Source: Entamoeba invadens IP1
Lineage: Eukaryota; Evosea; Mastigamoebida; Endamoebidae
Reading direction: 5' to 3'
DNA length: 64,000 nucleotides
Assembly (NCBI RefSeq): GCF_000330505.1
Contig: NW_004440169.1
Location: forward strand, 1 to 64,000
Part shown: piece after piece, positions 22,106 to 32,012 of the stretch
Numbering within the stretch: position 1 is the first letter of the stretch
How the letters are laid out: every line of letters begins with the position of its first letter
The notes under the pieces: model-generated
The model's input: the letters and a program-made list of their open reading frames with translations, nothing else
Databases searched by the model: none
Told to the model about the DNA's origin: nothing
Position numbers and translations under genes: made by a program

Positions 22106-24345
22106 AATTTCATAATTGGATAATTTTTTATTTTTTATACCAAAAAATCGTTTTGTGCATTTATTTTTTAAATAAAAATTTGAAAGCAAAACATAACAAA
22201 AATTACAACCAAAATAATAAAGAGTTGATGGGAAAAGTCGGCTTTAGCAAATTATAGTAAAATATAATATTTATTGTTATAAATTCAAAAAACATTTTAT
22301 ATCATTTAAAAAACATTAATTAAAAACAAAAAAAATAATTAAAAATATTTGAAAAACCAAACAATGGTTGAATTTTTTTATATTCCCGTTAATAAAATTG
22401 ATTTTTTGATACAATAACGGTCAATTGAGACCACTTGATGTTTGTTTTTAAAATTGAAAATGATGATTTAGTAAGTATAAAAGAAAGCAAATTTGATAGT
22501 TATCAAACTAATCATTTGATTAATTATTTAATAAGTACAACACAATTCAATAATAAAAAATTTAAATGTAGCATTTAGAAACAATTAACTTCTAACAACA
22601 AATTTGGACTTTAAAATATATTAAAGAAGTCCACAAAACACAGTGAATGTTTAAAAAATCACACATTCAATCCACCAATCAATTTCTATGTTAAAGTGTC
22701 AATGTGTAAAATCAACTGAGATTGATTATGGTAGATGCTTATAGTTTTAAAATATTCAATTTCTGTATTTAATTTCAAAAAGGTGTCTCAATATCTAAAT
22801 TGAATTTGTGTCCTGCTCGAAAGTTTTATAATTTTTAATAATAATAAAAAATACAAATAATAATTAATAAAAATGGTTGTTTATAATAAAATATAGTTAA
22901 TCTTATCGAGACAGACTATTTTCTGCCAACTCTGAGAAAAGTATTCATAAAAACTAAAGAAAATGATAAAAAGCACACATAACTAAAGTGAAAATTGATA
23001 TTTTTTGTTTGACAAAACAAATAAATAATAATAGTCTTAATAAAAAATATAATTGGTTATGTTCAGAGAATGACGCAAATTGATAACAGTGGTTGTTATT
23101 TCCATTGAATAAGGTGCTTCTGTGCCATAGTGAAAATGATAGAGTCGAAATAGTTGTAAAATATTATAATAATAAAACGAATCCATTATGCATTACTTTT
23201 GCAGACAGCGATGCATCTGTAATTGATTATCAAGCAACCCGAATATAAAGAATAATTATAATAAAGTATACCTTGTTATTGACAATAAAAAAGCTAAATT
23301 ACGCATAACGTAAAACACAACAAAAATTAAAAATATATACCAAATAAATCAATAAAATGGCATTGATAGACAAAGAAGTTTGGTTTTTTGTTGTTTGAAA
23401 AATTAAAAATATAGTTGTGGTTTACTTTATTCATTTTAAACACCCCTTTCAATAGATTATTAAAATGTGTAATTTTATACATCAATATATCAAGAGTCAA
23501 CAACAAACAATTGGTTAAACAGTCCATATATTTGACAAAAAGTCAGACAACAATATAAAAATATGTGGATAATTTGTAGTGGAGGGAAATTGTTATTAAA
23601 TTAATTATAGATTTGACATTATAATTTGTTTTTAATGATTGCTTGTTATATTTTAATTTCTTTTGATAAAAACTCTTCAAGAGATTAGTCACTTTATTGT
23701 AAATACCAAGAGATAATAAAAATATTTTTTAGAGAGACAAAAATTGTCAAAAAATCTTGCTAAGTTGTACTGTCTGAAAATACACAGTGAATATAATTGG
23801 TTTTTATGAAAAGTTTATATTTTTTATAAAGACTATTATGTACAAAAATTTTATATGTTTACATTAATTATCATTGACGTGTTCATGTATCTTTTGCAAT
23901 TTGTATTTCATTTTCAACTCAGAACCAATTGTTTTTATTGTTTTATGAATAAAAACATATTTATTTGTTTAAAAAAATGTTATTGCATTTTACCAGTATT
24001 ATTATTTTGCCATTTTTTACGTTTTTGTCATAAAATTTTATATTTATTTTTCATTTTTTCACAATTTATTTGTTTATTAGTTCACGATTTGAACTCGTTA
24101 TTCCATTTTCATTTTACTATAATTGAACTACACTGTATAATATAATTTTTTTCAAAAAAACAAAAACACTGCTCTTTTTAACAGTATTGGTTTGTTGGGG
24201 ATTAGGTACGTCGGCGAGTTAAAACGATGTAGTTTTATATTGTAACTAATTATTAATGTTAAAACATTTATATTGCATTACATTTTATAACAATATTATC
24301 ATTAATTTTGAATAAAAATTTTCAAAATAAACAAAATAACGAATT
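22106..24345. other. Gene-free AT-rich stretch
   Basis: About 2.2 kb without a supported gene. Frames at 23327-23527 (minus) and 23855-24145 (plus) are T- or A-biased low-complexity reads rich in F, L, I, C and N, and I treat them as chance. The right end of the TTAA inverted pair lies at 24168-24222. Confidence 0.5.
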
Positions 24346-25725
24346 ATGAGTTTGCTTGATGGGTACCACATGATGGTCGTTTCACAGTATTTTGAAACGT
24401 TAAACGATTTCATTAATTTGGAGTTAGTAAATAAGAAGTATCAATACAACATGGCAAAGTTTCACAATAATCCAATTCCAATTGATAAAAAAACAATAAA
24501 CTTTTTTACACATATTGAAACTTTAAATATGTGGTCTTCTTTTGATGAATTTTTTGGAAATGACATTTTTGGAGTAGAGAATGAGGTTTTGTCCAATAAA
24601 ATCAATTTTTTTCGAATAATTATTTGGTTTGAAGTTGATTACTCTTTCTCACTAAAACACAAAAACACCAACTTTGTGTTTAAAAACATCACTTACACAA
24701 AAGAAGACCGTGCCAAATTCAAACATGCGAACATACCAAATACTGTCACCAAACTTGACTCTTTTGCATTTACAAACGCAAACATCACTTCTATTGACGT
24801 ACCACAACAAGTCACTTCAATTGGAGATAACTGCTTTTCTTGTTGTTATCGTTTAAAAACGGTGAACTTATCAACCCAACTGAAATATATTGGCGAAGAG
24901 TGTTTCTGTGAATGTAATGCCTTGGCATCAATTGATATTTCACAAAATGTTAATTTACTTGGTAAAAGGTGTTTCACGACATGTAACAATCTCACTTCTG
25001 TGTCGTTACCCAAATCTCTTTCTTATCTTCCGTTTTGTTGTTTTTTCAAGTGTGTTCATCTACAAATGGTGAAATTTCCACATCATCTCAGTTACATTGA
25101 AAAATGCTGTTTTGCACGTTGTTCCGCATTGAAAACAGTGACAATCAGAAATATCGAAAATTTCATTGGTGAATACGCTTTTTTTAATTGCGTGAATTTG
25201 ACATCAATTAACATTGAAGGCAACATTCAAAGTATAGAGAGCAAATGTTTCAAAAGATGTAGTTCACTTGTTGATATTACACTTCCTAGTGGATTGTCGT
25301 TTATTGGAAACAACTCTTTTGAGGAATGTACAAATTTAAGTGCAATTAAAATACCACAATGCGTAACAGAACTCCCCCGAAAGTGTTTTAAAAAGTGTTT
25401 TAAATTGGAGATAATTGAACTACCAAGTGGACTTGTTAAGATGGGAGATATGTGTTTTTTCGAGTGCTCAAAATTGAAAAACGTTGTACTACCACAAACA
25501 ACAAAAGAACTTGGAAAAGAGTGCTTTTCGCGTTGTAGAAGAATGAAACGAATTAATCTACCAAGTGGATTGAAAGAAATAAAATTGTTGTGCTTCGAAA
25601 ATTGTACTTTACTGAGAATTAAAATACCAACTACAATTACAATTTTCGAAGAAAGGTGTTTTGAAAATTGTGGAATTGTCACATTTGAAAAGGATGAAAT
25701 TATAAAACAACCTAAAACACTTTAA
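24346..25725 (+). CDS. BspA-like leucine-rich repeat protein (LRR_5)
   Basis: 459 residues from the ATG at 24346. The first 125 or so residues form the N-terminal domain typical of Entamoeba members (DGYHMMVVSQYFETLNDFIN, NPIPIDKKTINFF). The rest is about 13 tandem repeats of 23 residues with the pattern L..I.LP..V..IG..CF..C; the CF..C mark recurs as NCFSCC, ECFCEC, RCFTTC and so on. BspA-type LRRs (Treponema/Bacteroidales style) form solenoids used in protein binding. Entamoeba carries large families of them, some surface-exposed. No signal peptide or membrane anchor is visible here. A dead relative lies at 36960-37815. Confidence 0.93.
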   Translation: MSLLDGYHMMVVSQYFETLNDFINLELVNKKYQYNMAKFHNNPIPIDKKTINFFTHIETLNMWSSFDEFFGNDIFGVENEVLSNKINFFRIIIWFEVDYSFSLKHKNTNFVFKNITYTKEDRAKFKHANIPNTVTKLDSFAFTNANITSIDVPQQVTSIGDNCFSCCYRLKTVNLSTQLKYIGEECFCECNALASIDISQNVNLLGKRCFTTCNNLTSVSLPKSLSYLPFCCFFKCVHLQMVKFPHHLSYIEKCCFARCSALKTVTIRNIENFIGEYAFFNCVNLTSINIEGNIQSIESKCFKRCSSLVDITLPSGLSFIGNNSFEECTNLSAIKIPQCVTELPRKCFKKCFKLEIIELPSGLVKMGDMCFFECSKLKNVVLPQTTKELGKECFSRCRRMKRINLPSGLKEIKLLCFENCTLLRIKIPTTITIFEERCFENCGIVTFEKDEIIKQPKTL

Positions 25726-25812
25726 TTGATAATTCAAAATATGTTTTTTTTTAATTTACATTTTAACTGTTGTTTGATTTTATTTTTTTAATAAAACCAG
25801 TAAATGTCATAA

Positions 25813-26053
25813 TACAGGGGGGCTAAAAAATCGCTTCTGTCTTTTTAACCGCTTCCACTTAATTATATAGATTCAAATAATATTAATATAATAAATTATA
25901 TGGTACTGTTTACCAAGAGGGTTGAATATGCTTTGTGGAGACTTTTTTCTCCGAGGTGGTAATTTGTATCATACTTTTTATTATAATATTATTAGTTATA
26001 ACGATTAAATCGATAGGAAGCGGTTAAAAAGACGGAAGCATTTTTTTCCTGTA
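25813..26053. repeat. MITE with TTTTTAACCGCTTCC ends
   Basis: A 241-bp unit bounded by TA. The inverted ends are about 40 bp long: both begin CAGG, differ in a short spacer, then share CTTCYGTCTTTTTAACCGCT and TCC. The core has GGTACTGTTTA. Diverged copies lie at 32866-33015 and 19977-20112. No coding capacity. It lies 90 bp downstream of the LRR gene. Confidence 0.75.
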
Positions 26054-26254
26054 TAGTTAGACATAAATAATAATTAAACATTAAAATTATAAAAAAGAAA
26101 ACCCAAATATGATATATTTCAAAATGCTTTTGTCACTTTGTATATTTTAAAATTGTTTTAATGTATGGTAAACTGTAATATATATAGTATAGCCATTTTA
26201 CCTCTTATAAATACTTAATATTAAGTATTTGATATTTGATAAAATATATGACAT

Positions 26255-26520
26255 TATTCAAAAAGTGTTTATTTGTGGGTTTATCATGGAATTGTGAAGT
26301 AAATTCTATTCACCAATTTTTCCATTAAAAATCAGTGTTATAGAAAATATAGTAGTTTTTTTTAATTATAAAAAACTATATTATTTATCTGAGTGGACTT
26401 AAATTCAAGGTTCGAGAGCAAAATAATTATTTGTGGGTTTTGTATTTGATTGGTCCATTGACCCACAAATAGACGTAACCCACAAATATAATAACCCACA
26501 AAAAGACACTTTTTACTGTA
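26255..26520. repeat. MITE with repeated TTTGTGGGTT motif
   Basis: A 266-bp unit bounded by TA. Its ends share AAAAGTGT followed by a TTTGTGGGTT motif in inverted orientation. The motif occurs five times, twice on the plus strand (from about 26271 and 26430) and three times inverted between 26460 and 26500. Its right end is 45 bp from the stop codon of the minus-strand RRM gene, so it probably forms part of that gene's 3' flank. Confidence 0.55.
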
Positions 26521-26565
26521 TTCAAAAGAACATTGTAAATCAAAGTCAATAAAAGAACAAAATAA

Positions 26566-28131
26566 TTAATTAAGATTTTTTCTTTTGTCTGGTTTATGAC
26601 TTTTCGACACGGGTTTTGTTCGTTTCCCTGTAAGAAGACATTTCTCCTTAATCTGTTTCTCAACTTCGCTTTTGATTTCCATGACCAACTCGCCTTTGAT
26701 TTTTGTGACTGCAGCAACGACCAAATTGTTGAGTAAAGTGTTACACTCTGATTGAGACATCAAAGACATTTCCTTCTGTGTATTTTCTTTCTTTTCGACT
26801 TTTTCGATAAGTTCTGGAGCGATCTGCTTTTTCGACTTTTTCGGTTTGGCTTTGTCTTTTTGTTGTTTTGTGGGTTTTGGAGAAATTGGTTGTTCGCGTT
26901 GTGTCTGTGTTATTTGATGTTGTACTTCTGTTGAAACCGTGTCTTTCCGAACAATTGCTTCGATCATTTTCAAGTCATGAAGTATTTGTTCTTGTGTTAA
27001 AACTCCCGTGTTATTTTTGACTTCTTTCACATTTACATTGAATTCTTTTTGGACAGTTCTATTGATGTCTTCATTTTGTTTATCTTTTTGTGTATTTTCA
27101 TCGAAACTTTCAAATTGAATTTCGTGCTGGGTAGTTTCTTCTCTTTCTACTGTTAAATTTTCCGAATCTTGTGATTTGTCCATTTCCATTGGAATCACTT
27201 TCTGTGGTAGTTCTACAACATTTGGGATTTCCATTTTTAGATAACTTTGTAGTCGTTCATTTGTCTCATTTTGTACGTCTTTTAATACGTTTTCATGGGG
27301 TTCTTCAACCAATTCAACTATTTCAAATGAATCATTTTCGGTGTTTTCCATGTTTTGTATATTTTGAATATTTTGAATGTTTTCATAATGGTCATCGACT
27401 TCTTTTGTATTAACATTAAAGTCGTCTGCGTCTGAAGGATTTAAATCCAAATTTAAGTCGATGTTTTCATTAATTTTATTTTCGATGACGTCTTTTTGTT
27501 CTTCAACTTTGTTGTTCATTTTTTCATCCATTTTTATTTCTACGTTTGCACCATTTTGAAGTTCGTCGATTCGTTCATTCTTTTGAAGTTCTTCGGCTTT
27601 TTTATTTGGAATTTCTGTTGATGGTTTTTCATTTTCAGTTTTCATTTGTGGCGCTCGAACTTTAACTTTCATTTTTTTATCGTCTATTTGGAAACCCTCT
27701 AATTTGTCCGCAATTTTCTGGGCGATTCCCACGTTTTTGGTGACAATCATACCAGAACCACAGTTTTTTGCTTTTCTAAGTCTGGGTTGAATAATTTGAT
27801 TGGTTTTGAATTCACTGAGGTACTCTTCTAACGCGTTTTTCTCCCTTTCTTTGGGCAAATTTTTTATTACTATTTTTTTGCACCCGATTTCGTCGTTTGT
27901 ATATTCAGCGAAAAGTTGTTTTCCATAAAATTTATCTTTCTGAATTTTGTGGAATATTGCAACAGCGTTTTCTTTTGTCTTTGCATTAACCAATGCAAAT
28001 TCCATTAATTGGTCTTCAACAGTTGACACAAAACACGCCATCAATGGGTCAAATTCCAGACACATATTAGAGAATTGTTGTTCTGTTAAGAAAGGACTAA
28101 TGTTAGATACCTCTACAAAAACTGGATTCAT
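26566..28131 (-). CDS. RNA-binding protein with two RRMs and long acidic coiled tail
   Basis: 521 residues from the ATG at 28131. RRM 1 covers about residues 3-80 (VFVEVSNISPFLTEQQF ... GKQLFAEY). RRM 2 covers about 86-160 (KIVIKNLPKEREKNALEEY ... GSGMIVTKNVGIAQKI), matching RNP-2/RNP-1 positions with some aromatic residues lost. Residues 165-430 are low-complexity, rich in E, N, D and K, with heptad-like stretches. The end is basic (KQQKDKAKPKKSKKQ and SKSHKPDKRKNLN). The likely role is binding RNA in the nucleus or cytoplasm; the target is unknown. A 266-bp MITE begins 46 bp beyond the stop. It is a single uninterrupted exon. Confidence 0.8.
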   Translation of the reverse strand: MNPVFVEVSNISPFLTEQQFSNMCLEFDPLMACFVSTVEDQLMEFALVNAKTKENAVAIFHKIQKDKFYGKQLFAEYTNDEIGCKKIVIKNLPKEREKNALEEYLSEFKTNQIIQPRLRKAKNCGSGMIVTKNVGIAQKIADKLEGFQIDDKKMKVKVRAPQMKTENEKPSTEIPNKKAEELQKNERIDELQNGANVEIKMDEKMNNKVEEQKDVIENKINENIDLNLDLNPSDADDFNVNTKEVDDHYENIQNIQNIQNMENTENDSFEIVELVEEPHENVLKDVQNETNERLQSYLKMEIPNVVELPQKVIPMEMDKSQDSENLTVEREETTQHEIQFESFDENTQKDKQNEDINRTVQKEFNVNVKEVKNNTGVLTQEQILHDLKMIEAIVRKDTVSTEVQHQITQTQREQPISPKPTKQQKDKAKPKKSKKQIAPELIEKVEKKENTQKEMSLMSQSECNTLLNNLVVAAVTKIKGELVMEIKSEVEKQIKEKCLLTGKRTKPVSKSHKPDKRKNLN

Positions 28132-28810
28132 AAAAATTTAGTATTAAAAAAAGTAGTAGGGTTCCTATAGATATATTATGATTGTTTTATTTGGTTTGAT
28201 ATATTTTATTTCCATAAATGTCTTGTTCTATATTCATCAAAATAACTCAGATATAAATTAATGTGTAAATTTATATTAAATGGTAATTTTATTATAAATA
28301 TATAGTTAATTTATTTAAACTATATACTAATAATTTTAAGTGAATTACAAGAAATAATTATAATATATAATTAATAATTTATTATAAAATACTAAAATTT
28401 TAAATTGTTGAGTTTATGATTAAAAATTTTGTTTACAATATTATATTATAATTCAACCAATTATAACAATAATTTAATTACAGTTGACCAAGTAATTTTT
28501 TGAGACCAAATAATTTTCATAAAATTGTATTTTCCATTGATTACCTTTAAAATAACGGGTTAAAAAAAGTGAAAAAAAATAAACCAAAAAGTGGTAAGGT
28601 GCTTCAATCTATATTAATAATAGTTTTTAATTAAAGTTTTAAACCCAATTATTTAATCTCTGACTATTATTTTGTCAACTATAAATACATTTATATAAAT
28701 ATTAAAAAATATATATAGTTTATTTATAATTAATAATTTTATTAGATCTTTTTGAATCTTGTCTCTTTATTGTTTTCTTAAAGAACAATTCATAACTTGT
28801 TATATAGAAG
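28132..28810. other. Divergent intergenic region
   Basis: About 680 bp of AT-rich DNA between two genes that face away from each other. It should hold both promoters. I see no clear TATA or other named element. Confidence 0.5.
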
Positions 28811-29410
28811 ATGATGGACGAGTTAGTAGAAATGAAAAATGTGTTTGACGAAGTTCACAAACATTATCCATTCAACAAAGAATGGCTTCTTCGTGACATT
28901 ACAGAGCATCACGGCTCTCATAAATACGTCTTTTTTTGGCAACCAAAGATAACAGGTGAAGTGAACAAGTCATGTCTTGGGCAATGGTATCCCTCTCCTT
29001 TCGATTATAACAACCAACACTTTCTCTTTGCTGAGCAATTTATGATGGCGTATAAAGCGAAGTTGTTTCACGACGATGAAATGTATCAAAAGATCATGAA
29101 AAGTACTGAACCACGTCAGATGAAGAAGTTTGGACAGCAAGTTAGAAATTTTGATAGTGATGTTTGGGATCAATATAAAGATGTCATAGTCTACACTGGA
29201 AACATTCAAAAGTTCACTCAAAATCCAGAGCTTCGAAAGTTTCTTGTCGAAACAGGAGATAAAGTTTTGGTCGAAGCAAGTCCTTATGATAATATATGGG
29301 GCATTAAAATGGACGAAAACAATCCAAATTGTAGAAAGCCCGAGTTGTGGTTGGGTGAAAATCATTTGGGATTCGATTTGATGATCACCAGAGGGATGCT
29401 CTTAGTCTAA
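28811..29410 (+). CDS. NADAR (YbiA/DUF1768) family protein
   Basis: 199 residues from the ATG at 28811 (a second ATG follows directly). The whole chain fits the NADAR fold: KYVFFWQPK near the start, LGQWYPSPFDYNNQHFLFAE with the Gln/Trp substrate region and Glu, MMAYKAKLF, KKFGQQVRNFD, VIVYTGNIQKFTQNPELRKF, then TGDKVLVEASPYDNIWGI, ELWLGENHLG and LMITRGML. Known members hydrolyse N-glycosidic bonds in riboflavin-pathway intermediates (YbiA/RibX), and others remove ADP-ribose from guanine. Here the substrate is unknown. The length is slightly above the 150-180 of bacterial members because of a 40-residue N-terminal extension. It is convergent with the coiled-coil gene. Confidence 0.88.
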   Translation: MMDELVEMKNVFDEVHKHYPFNKEWLLRDITEHHGSHKYVFFWQPKITGEVNKSCLGQWYPSPFDYNNQHFLFAEQFMMAYKAKLFHDDEMYQKIMKSTEPRQMKKFGQQVRNFDSDVWDQYKDVIVYTGNIQKFTQNPELRKFLVETGDKVLVEASPYDNIWGIKMDENNPNCRKPELWLGENHLGFDLMITRGMLLV

Positions 29411-29558
29411 TTTTTAAATGACATTTATTAATTATTGTTATAGTTAAAATATAGTTTCTTTTATTATGAGGTTTATATATGAAGTATTAAATGAGTTTTA
29501 TTTTTTTGAACATAATTTAAATACCAGTTCGTTTAATTGGCGCTTCTTTTTTAATTAC

Positions 29559-30515
29559 TTATTGTGGTTGTTGGGGAGGAGGAACATCTTCTTTCTTTTC
29601 TACTTTCTCTACTTTAATCTCTTCGACCACATCGGGTATCTTTTCGATTTTAAGTTCCGCACATTTGATTGTTTTTTCTCTTCGATTGAGGTCGTCTTCC
29701 TTTTTAACATTATCAAGTCTTTTCTTGAATACTTCTTCATTGTTCTTTTCAAATTCATCTTTTTGTTTACTCAATAATTCTCTCTCTTCCTTTGTTTTAT
29801 CAAGTAAGTTATTTAGCTGTTCATTTTGTTGTTCGAATTTTTGGTAAATGATTTTACTGTTTTCGATCAATTTTTGGTTTTCAGTGTATTTTTCTTTTTC
29901 CCTTTTAATCTGCATTTGAAGGACATTCTGTGCAGCAATAATCAATTTGTTCTGATCTTCATATATTTTTCTTTGTTTTTCATAACTTGCAATTGCGTCT
30001 TTTGCGTCTTGAATTTTGATTTCATACTCTTTTTTTAACGTTTCAGTTTGTTTCATTGTGACATCCAATTTATTATTTTCAGAGTCTAAATGTTCTTTTA
30101 GAATTTTAGACTCATCCAAACTTTTTTGAAGTTCAGTTTGTTTGGCTTCAAAAATAGTTTTATTCTCTTCGTTCTGTTTAACTAATTGTTCGAACATTGT
30201 ATTTAACTCTAAATAATGATTCTCTTGTTCTATAATGTTAGCCTCTCGTTCATCTGGTGTCTTTTTCTTTTTGATTTCTTCTTCGACTTCCAAAAGTTCT
30301 TTTTTAGCATTTGATATCTGCTCTTCAATCGCACATTTATTTGTTTGCAACGTGTTGATTTCAGAGGTTGTTGCTTCTTTCGTCTTATTGAGTCCATCAA
30401 TCTCGCCCGTTATATTAGCTTTGGTTTGTTGAAGCTGAGCAATTTCTGCATTTAACGCTGCTTTTGCTGTCTCCAAATTAGCAATTTGTTCGACGTTTGC
30501 TTGTTGTTCTGCCAT
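29559..30515 (-). CDS. Long coiled-coil protein
   Basis: 318 residues from the ATG at 30515. Nearly all of it (residues 5-285) is heptad-like and rich in E, K, Q, N and L, for example LETAKAALNAEIAQLQQTK and LLEVEEEIKKKKTPDERE, ending in a Pro-rich tail (DVPPPQQPQ). There is no signal peptide or membrane segment. Such proteins are usually cytoskeletal or organelle-scaffold components; no specific family is recognised. The 3' end faces the NADAR gene with about 150 bp between stops. Confidence 0.75.
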   Translation of the reverse strand: MAEQQANVEQIANLETAKAALNAEIAQLQQTKANITGEIDGLNKTKEATTSEINTLQTNKCAIEEQISNAKKELLEVEEEIKKKKTPDEREANIIEQENHYLELNTMFEQLVKQNEENKTIFEAKQTELQKSLDESKILKEHLDSENNKLDVTMKQTETLKKEYEIKIQDAKDAIASYEKQRKIYEDQNKLIIAAQNVLQMQIKREKEKYTENQKLIENSKIIYQKFEQQNEQLNNLLDKTKEERELLSKQKDEFEKNNEEVFKKRLDNVKKEDDLNRREKTIKCAELKIEKIPDVVEEIKVEKVEKKEDVPPPQQPQ

Positions 30516-30914
30516 TTGATATTATAACAGTTTTTGTCTTTATCAATAGAAATTTGAATAAAAATCATTATAATTTAATGATATTTAAATCTATTTTTAA
30601 ATAATTAAAACAAATTAACAAAAAATGTTCTATTCGTTTTAAAAATCTTTATAATGACGTTGTTTTTATTAAATGAACAACTCATTTAAAATTGACTATT
30701 AAAAAAACACTATTATAACTCTATATGACTGTTATTTTTTTATTGTATTAGTTAATTAAATGATTATTGTTTTTTATGTTTTATTTGATTTTTTTATTAT
30801 AAAAGTGTTATTAAATTTTTATATTATTTTTATTATTTATATAATGAGTAAGTATAGTATAATTTATCAAATAAAAATAACATATTTTTAGTCCATTACA
30901 AACCCGCCCAATTG
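30516..30914. other. Gene-free AT-rich spacer
   Basis: About 400 bp between two minus-strand genes, mainly TTTAT/ATAAA runs. It should include the promoter of the coiled-coil gene. Nothing else is visible. Confidence 0.5.
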
Positions 30915-32012
30915 TTATTTAATGATATTAAGTTTTCCTTTATACCAGTCTGCGTCAATATAAAAACCTTTAGCTGCGATTTTATGTCTTAATACAGGTG
31001 AGCATCCCGTGTTTTTAGTTTTCAGAGTTTTTCTTACTTTGTTGTATACAATAGTGTTTTTCTCTCTGAAACAGAATCTTTGAGTACACGTTTCCACTGT
31101 TATATTTTCTAGTTTATTATTATAATAATATGTATAAAACACGTGATTATGAAGTGCTTGGTCATAATACCACCTTCCCCACTCCTTTTCATCAATATTA
31201 CTCACCATCCTTTCTAAGTACTTTTCTACTCTATCTACCCCTCCAAACACTGTTCCCACGTTAATTAAAATCGATCTGTTGTTCTTAAATCTATTGGCTT
31301 CGTCTACGCCATACGCTTGTTCAATTGCTTTGAAGTTATTTATCTCATCAAATCGAATACAATTGACTCCACCATACTCGCACTCCGCAGCAAAGATCAA
31401 ATCGTCTTGTGAGAACGTGCTGAAGAAGTCCGCAAATATGAAAACGTCTCGTTGGTCACTGATTAGTACTCGGTCGTACTTCCCCTTGTTTTTCTTTAGA
31501 AAGTCTAAGTACGCCAAAAACCGTCGTGTCGCGTCTTGTCCATCTTTGGTGAATTTTACAACCTCAACACGGACGCCATATTGTTTCGCTGCTGAGTAAA
31601 ATTCGTCAAATTGAAGTCCTTCTAATAATAAAGAAACACGGTCAGCACTTGGAATGGAAGACTGTGAAAGACCAAACGCAAGTCGGGTGTCCTTCTTGAT
31701 ATTCTGCCAGTAAAGCTCGTCGCGAAAGCCAACGGCAGTTAACCACAAGTCGCGGCGGTTATTTGGTTTATATTTGAATACTTTATTACACACACCAGTA
31801 TATACAAAATTCCGAACGTCGAGAGAAGAGTCGTTGTAATGTGGTGGCGTGTAATAATACAACCCATCGTCTGATCTAAATTGTCGTTGTGAGGAAGAGT
31901 AAAAAAGCGTTTCTTTATGGAAAAATAATTGGAAAGAAATTAAGAAACAAAGAAGCATTGGAGAAAGTATCAAAACAAGCGAAAGTGGAGTGGTGGAAAA
32001 GGGCAACCTCAT
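30915..32012 (-). CDS. Putative Golgi glycosyltransferase-like type II membrane protein, paralogue 1
   Basis: 365 residues from the ATG at 32012, chosen because the paralogue at 61669-62763 also starts MRL; an ATG 7 codons upstream (32033) is the alternative. A single hydrophobic signal-anchor (about residues 10-32) is followed by a lumenal domain. Shared with two paralogues in this window: RRDLWLTA, YDRVLISDQRDVFIFADFF (a D..D motif where GT-A enzymes hold metal and sugar nucleotide), NVGTVFGG, YYDQALHNHV, CTQRFCF and GCSPVLRHKI. The N.G...GG and DQ..HN spacing recalls GT-A glycosyltransferases. Conserved Cys pairs and N-glycosylation sites fit a secretory location. Donor and acceptor are unknown. 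Confidence 0.75.
   Translation of the reverse strand: MRLPFSTTPLSLVLILSPMLLCFLISFQLFFHKETLFYSSSQRQFRSDDGLYYYTPPHYNDSSLDVRNFVYTGVCNKVFKYKPNNRRDLWLTAVGFRDELYWQNIKKDTRLAFGLSQSSIPSADRVSLLLEGLQFDEFYSAAKQYGVRVEVVKFTKDGQDATRRFLAYLDFLKKNKGKYDRVLISDQRDVFIFADFFSTFSQDDLIFAAECEYGGVNCIRFDEINNFKAIEQAYGVDEANRFKNNRSILINVGTVFGGVDRVEKYLERMVSNIDEKEWGRWYYDQALHNHVFYTYYYNNKLENITVETCTQRFCFREKNTIVYNKVRKTLKTKNTGCSPVLRHKIAAKGFYIDADWYKGKLNIIK

Larger units (their letters stand above)
20401..24222. repeat. TTAA-flanked inverted ends with shared 18-mer
   Basis: TTAACTCGCC at 20401-20410 reappears inverted at 24213-24222. Just inside each is a related AACAAMCCAATACTG block, and an 18-bp sequence ACTGCTCTTTTTAACAGT occurs in the same orientation at 20422-20439 and 24168-24185. 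The right end has about 16 extra bases between the outer and inner blocks. The structure encloses the long-TIR transposon at 20530-22105. It could be a non-autonomous TTAA-inserting element or two separate relics; I cannot decide. Confidence 0.35.

Noticed and set aside
23855..24145. 96-codon plus frame rich in F, L, C
   Set aside because: T-rich low-complexity DNA inside a repeat-bounded region. Hydrophobicity follows from base composition, not from a membrane-protein pattern.
25227..25682. 151-codon minus frame
   Set aside because: Antisense of the LRR gene; the periodicity is inherited from the repeats.
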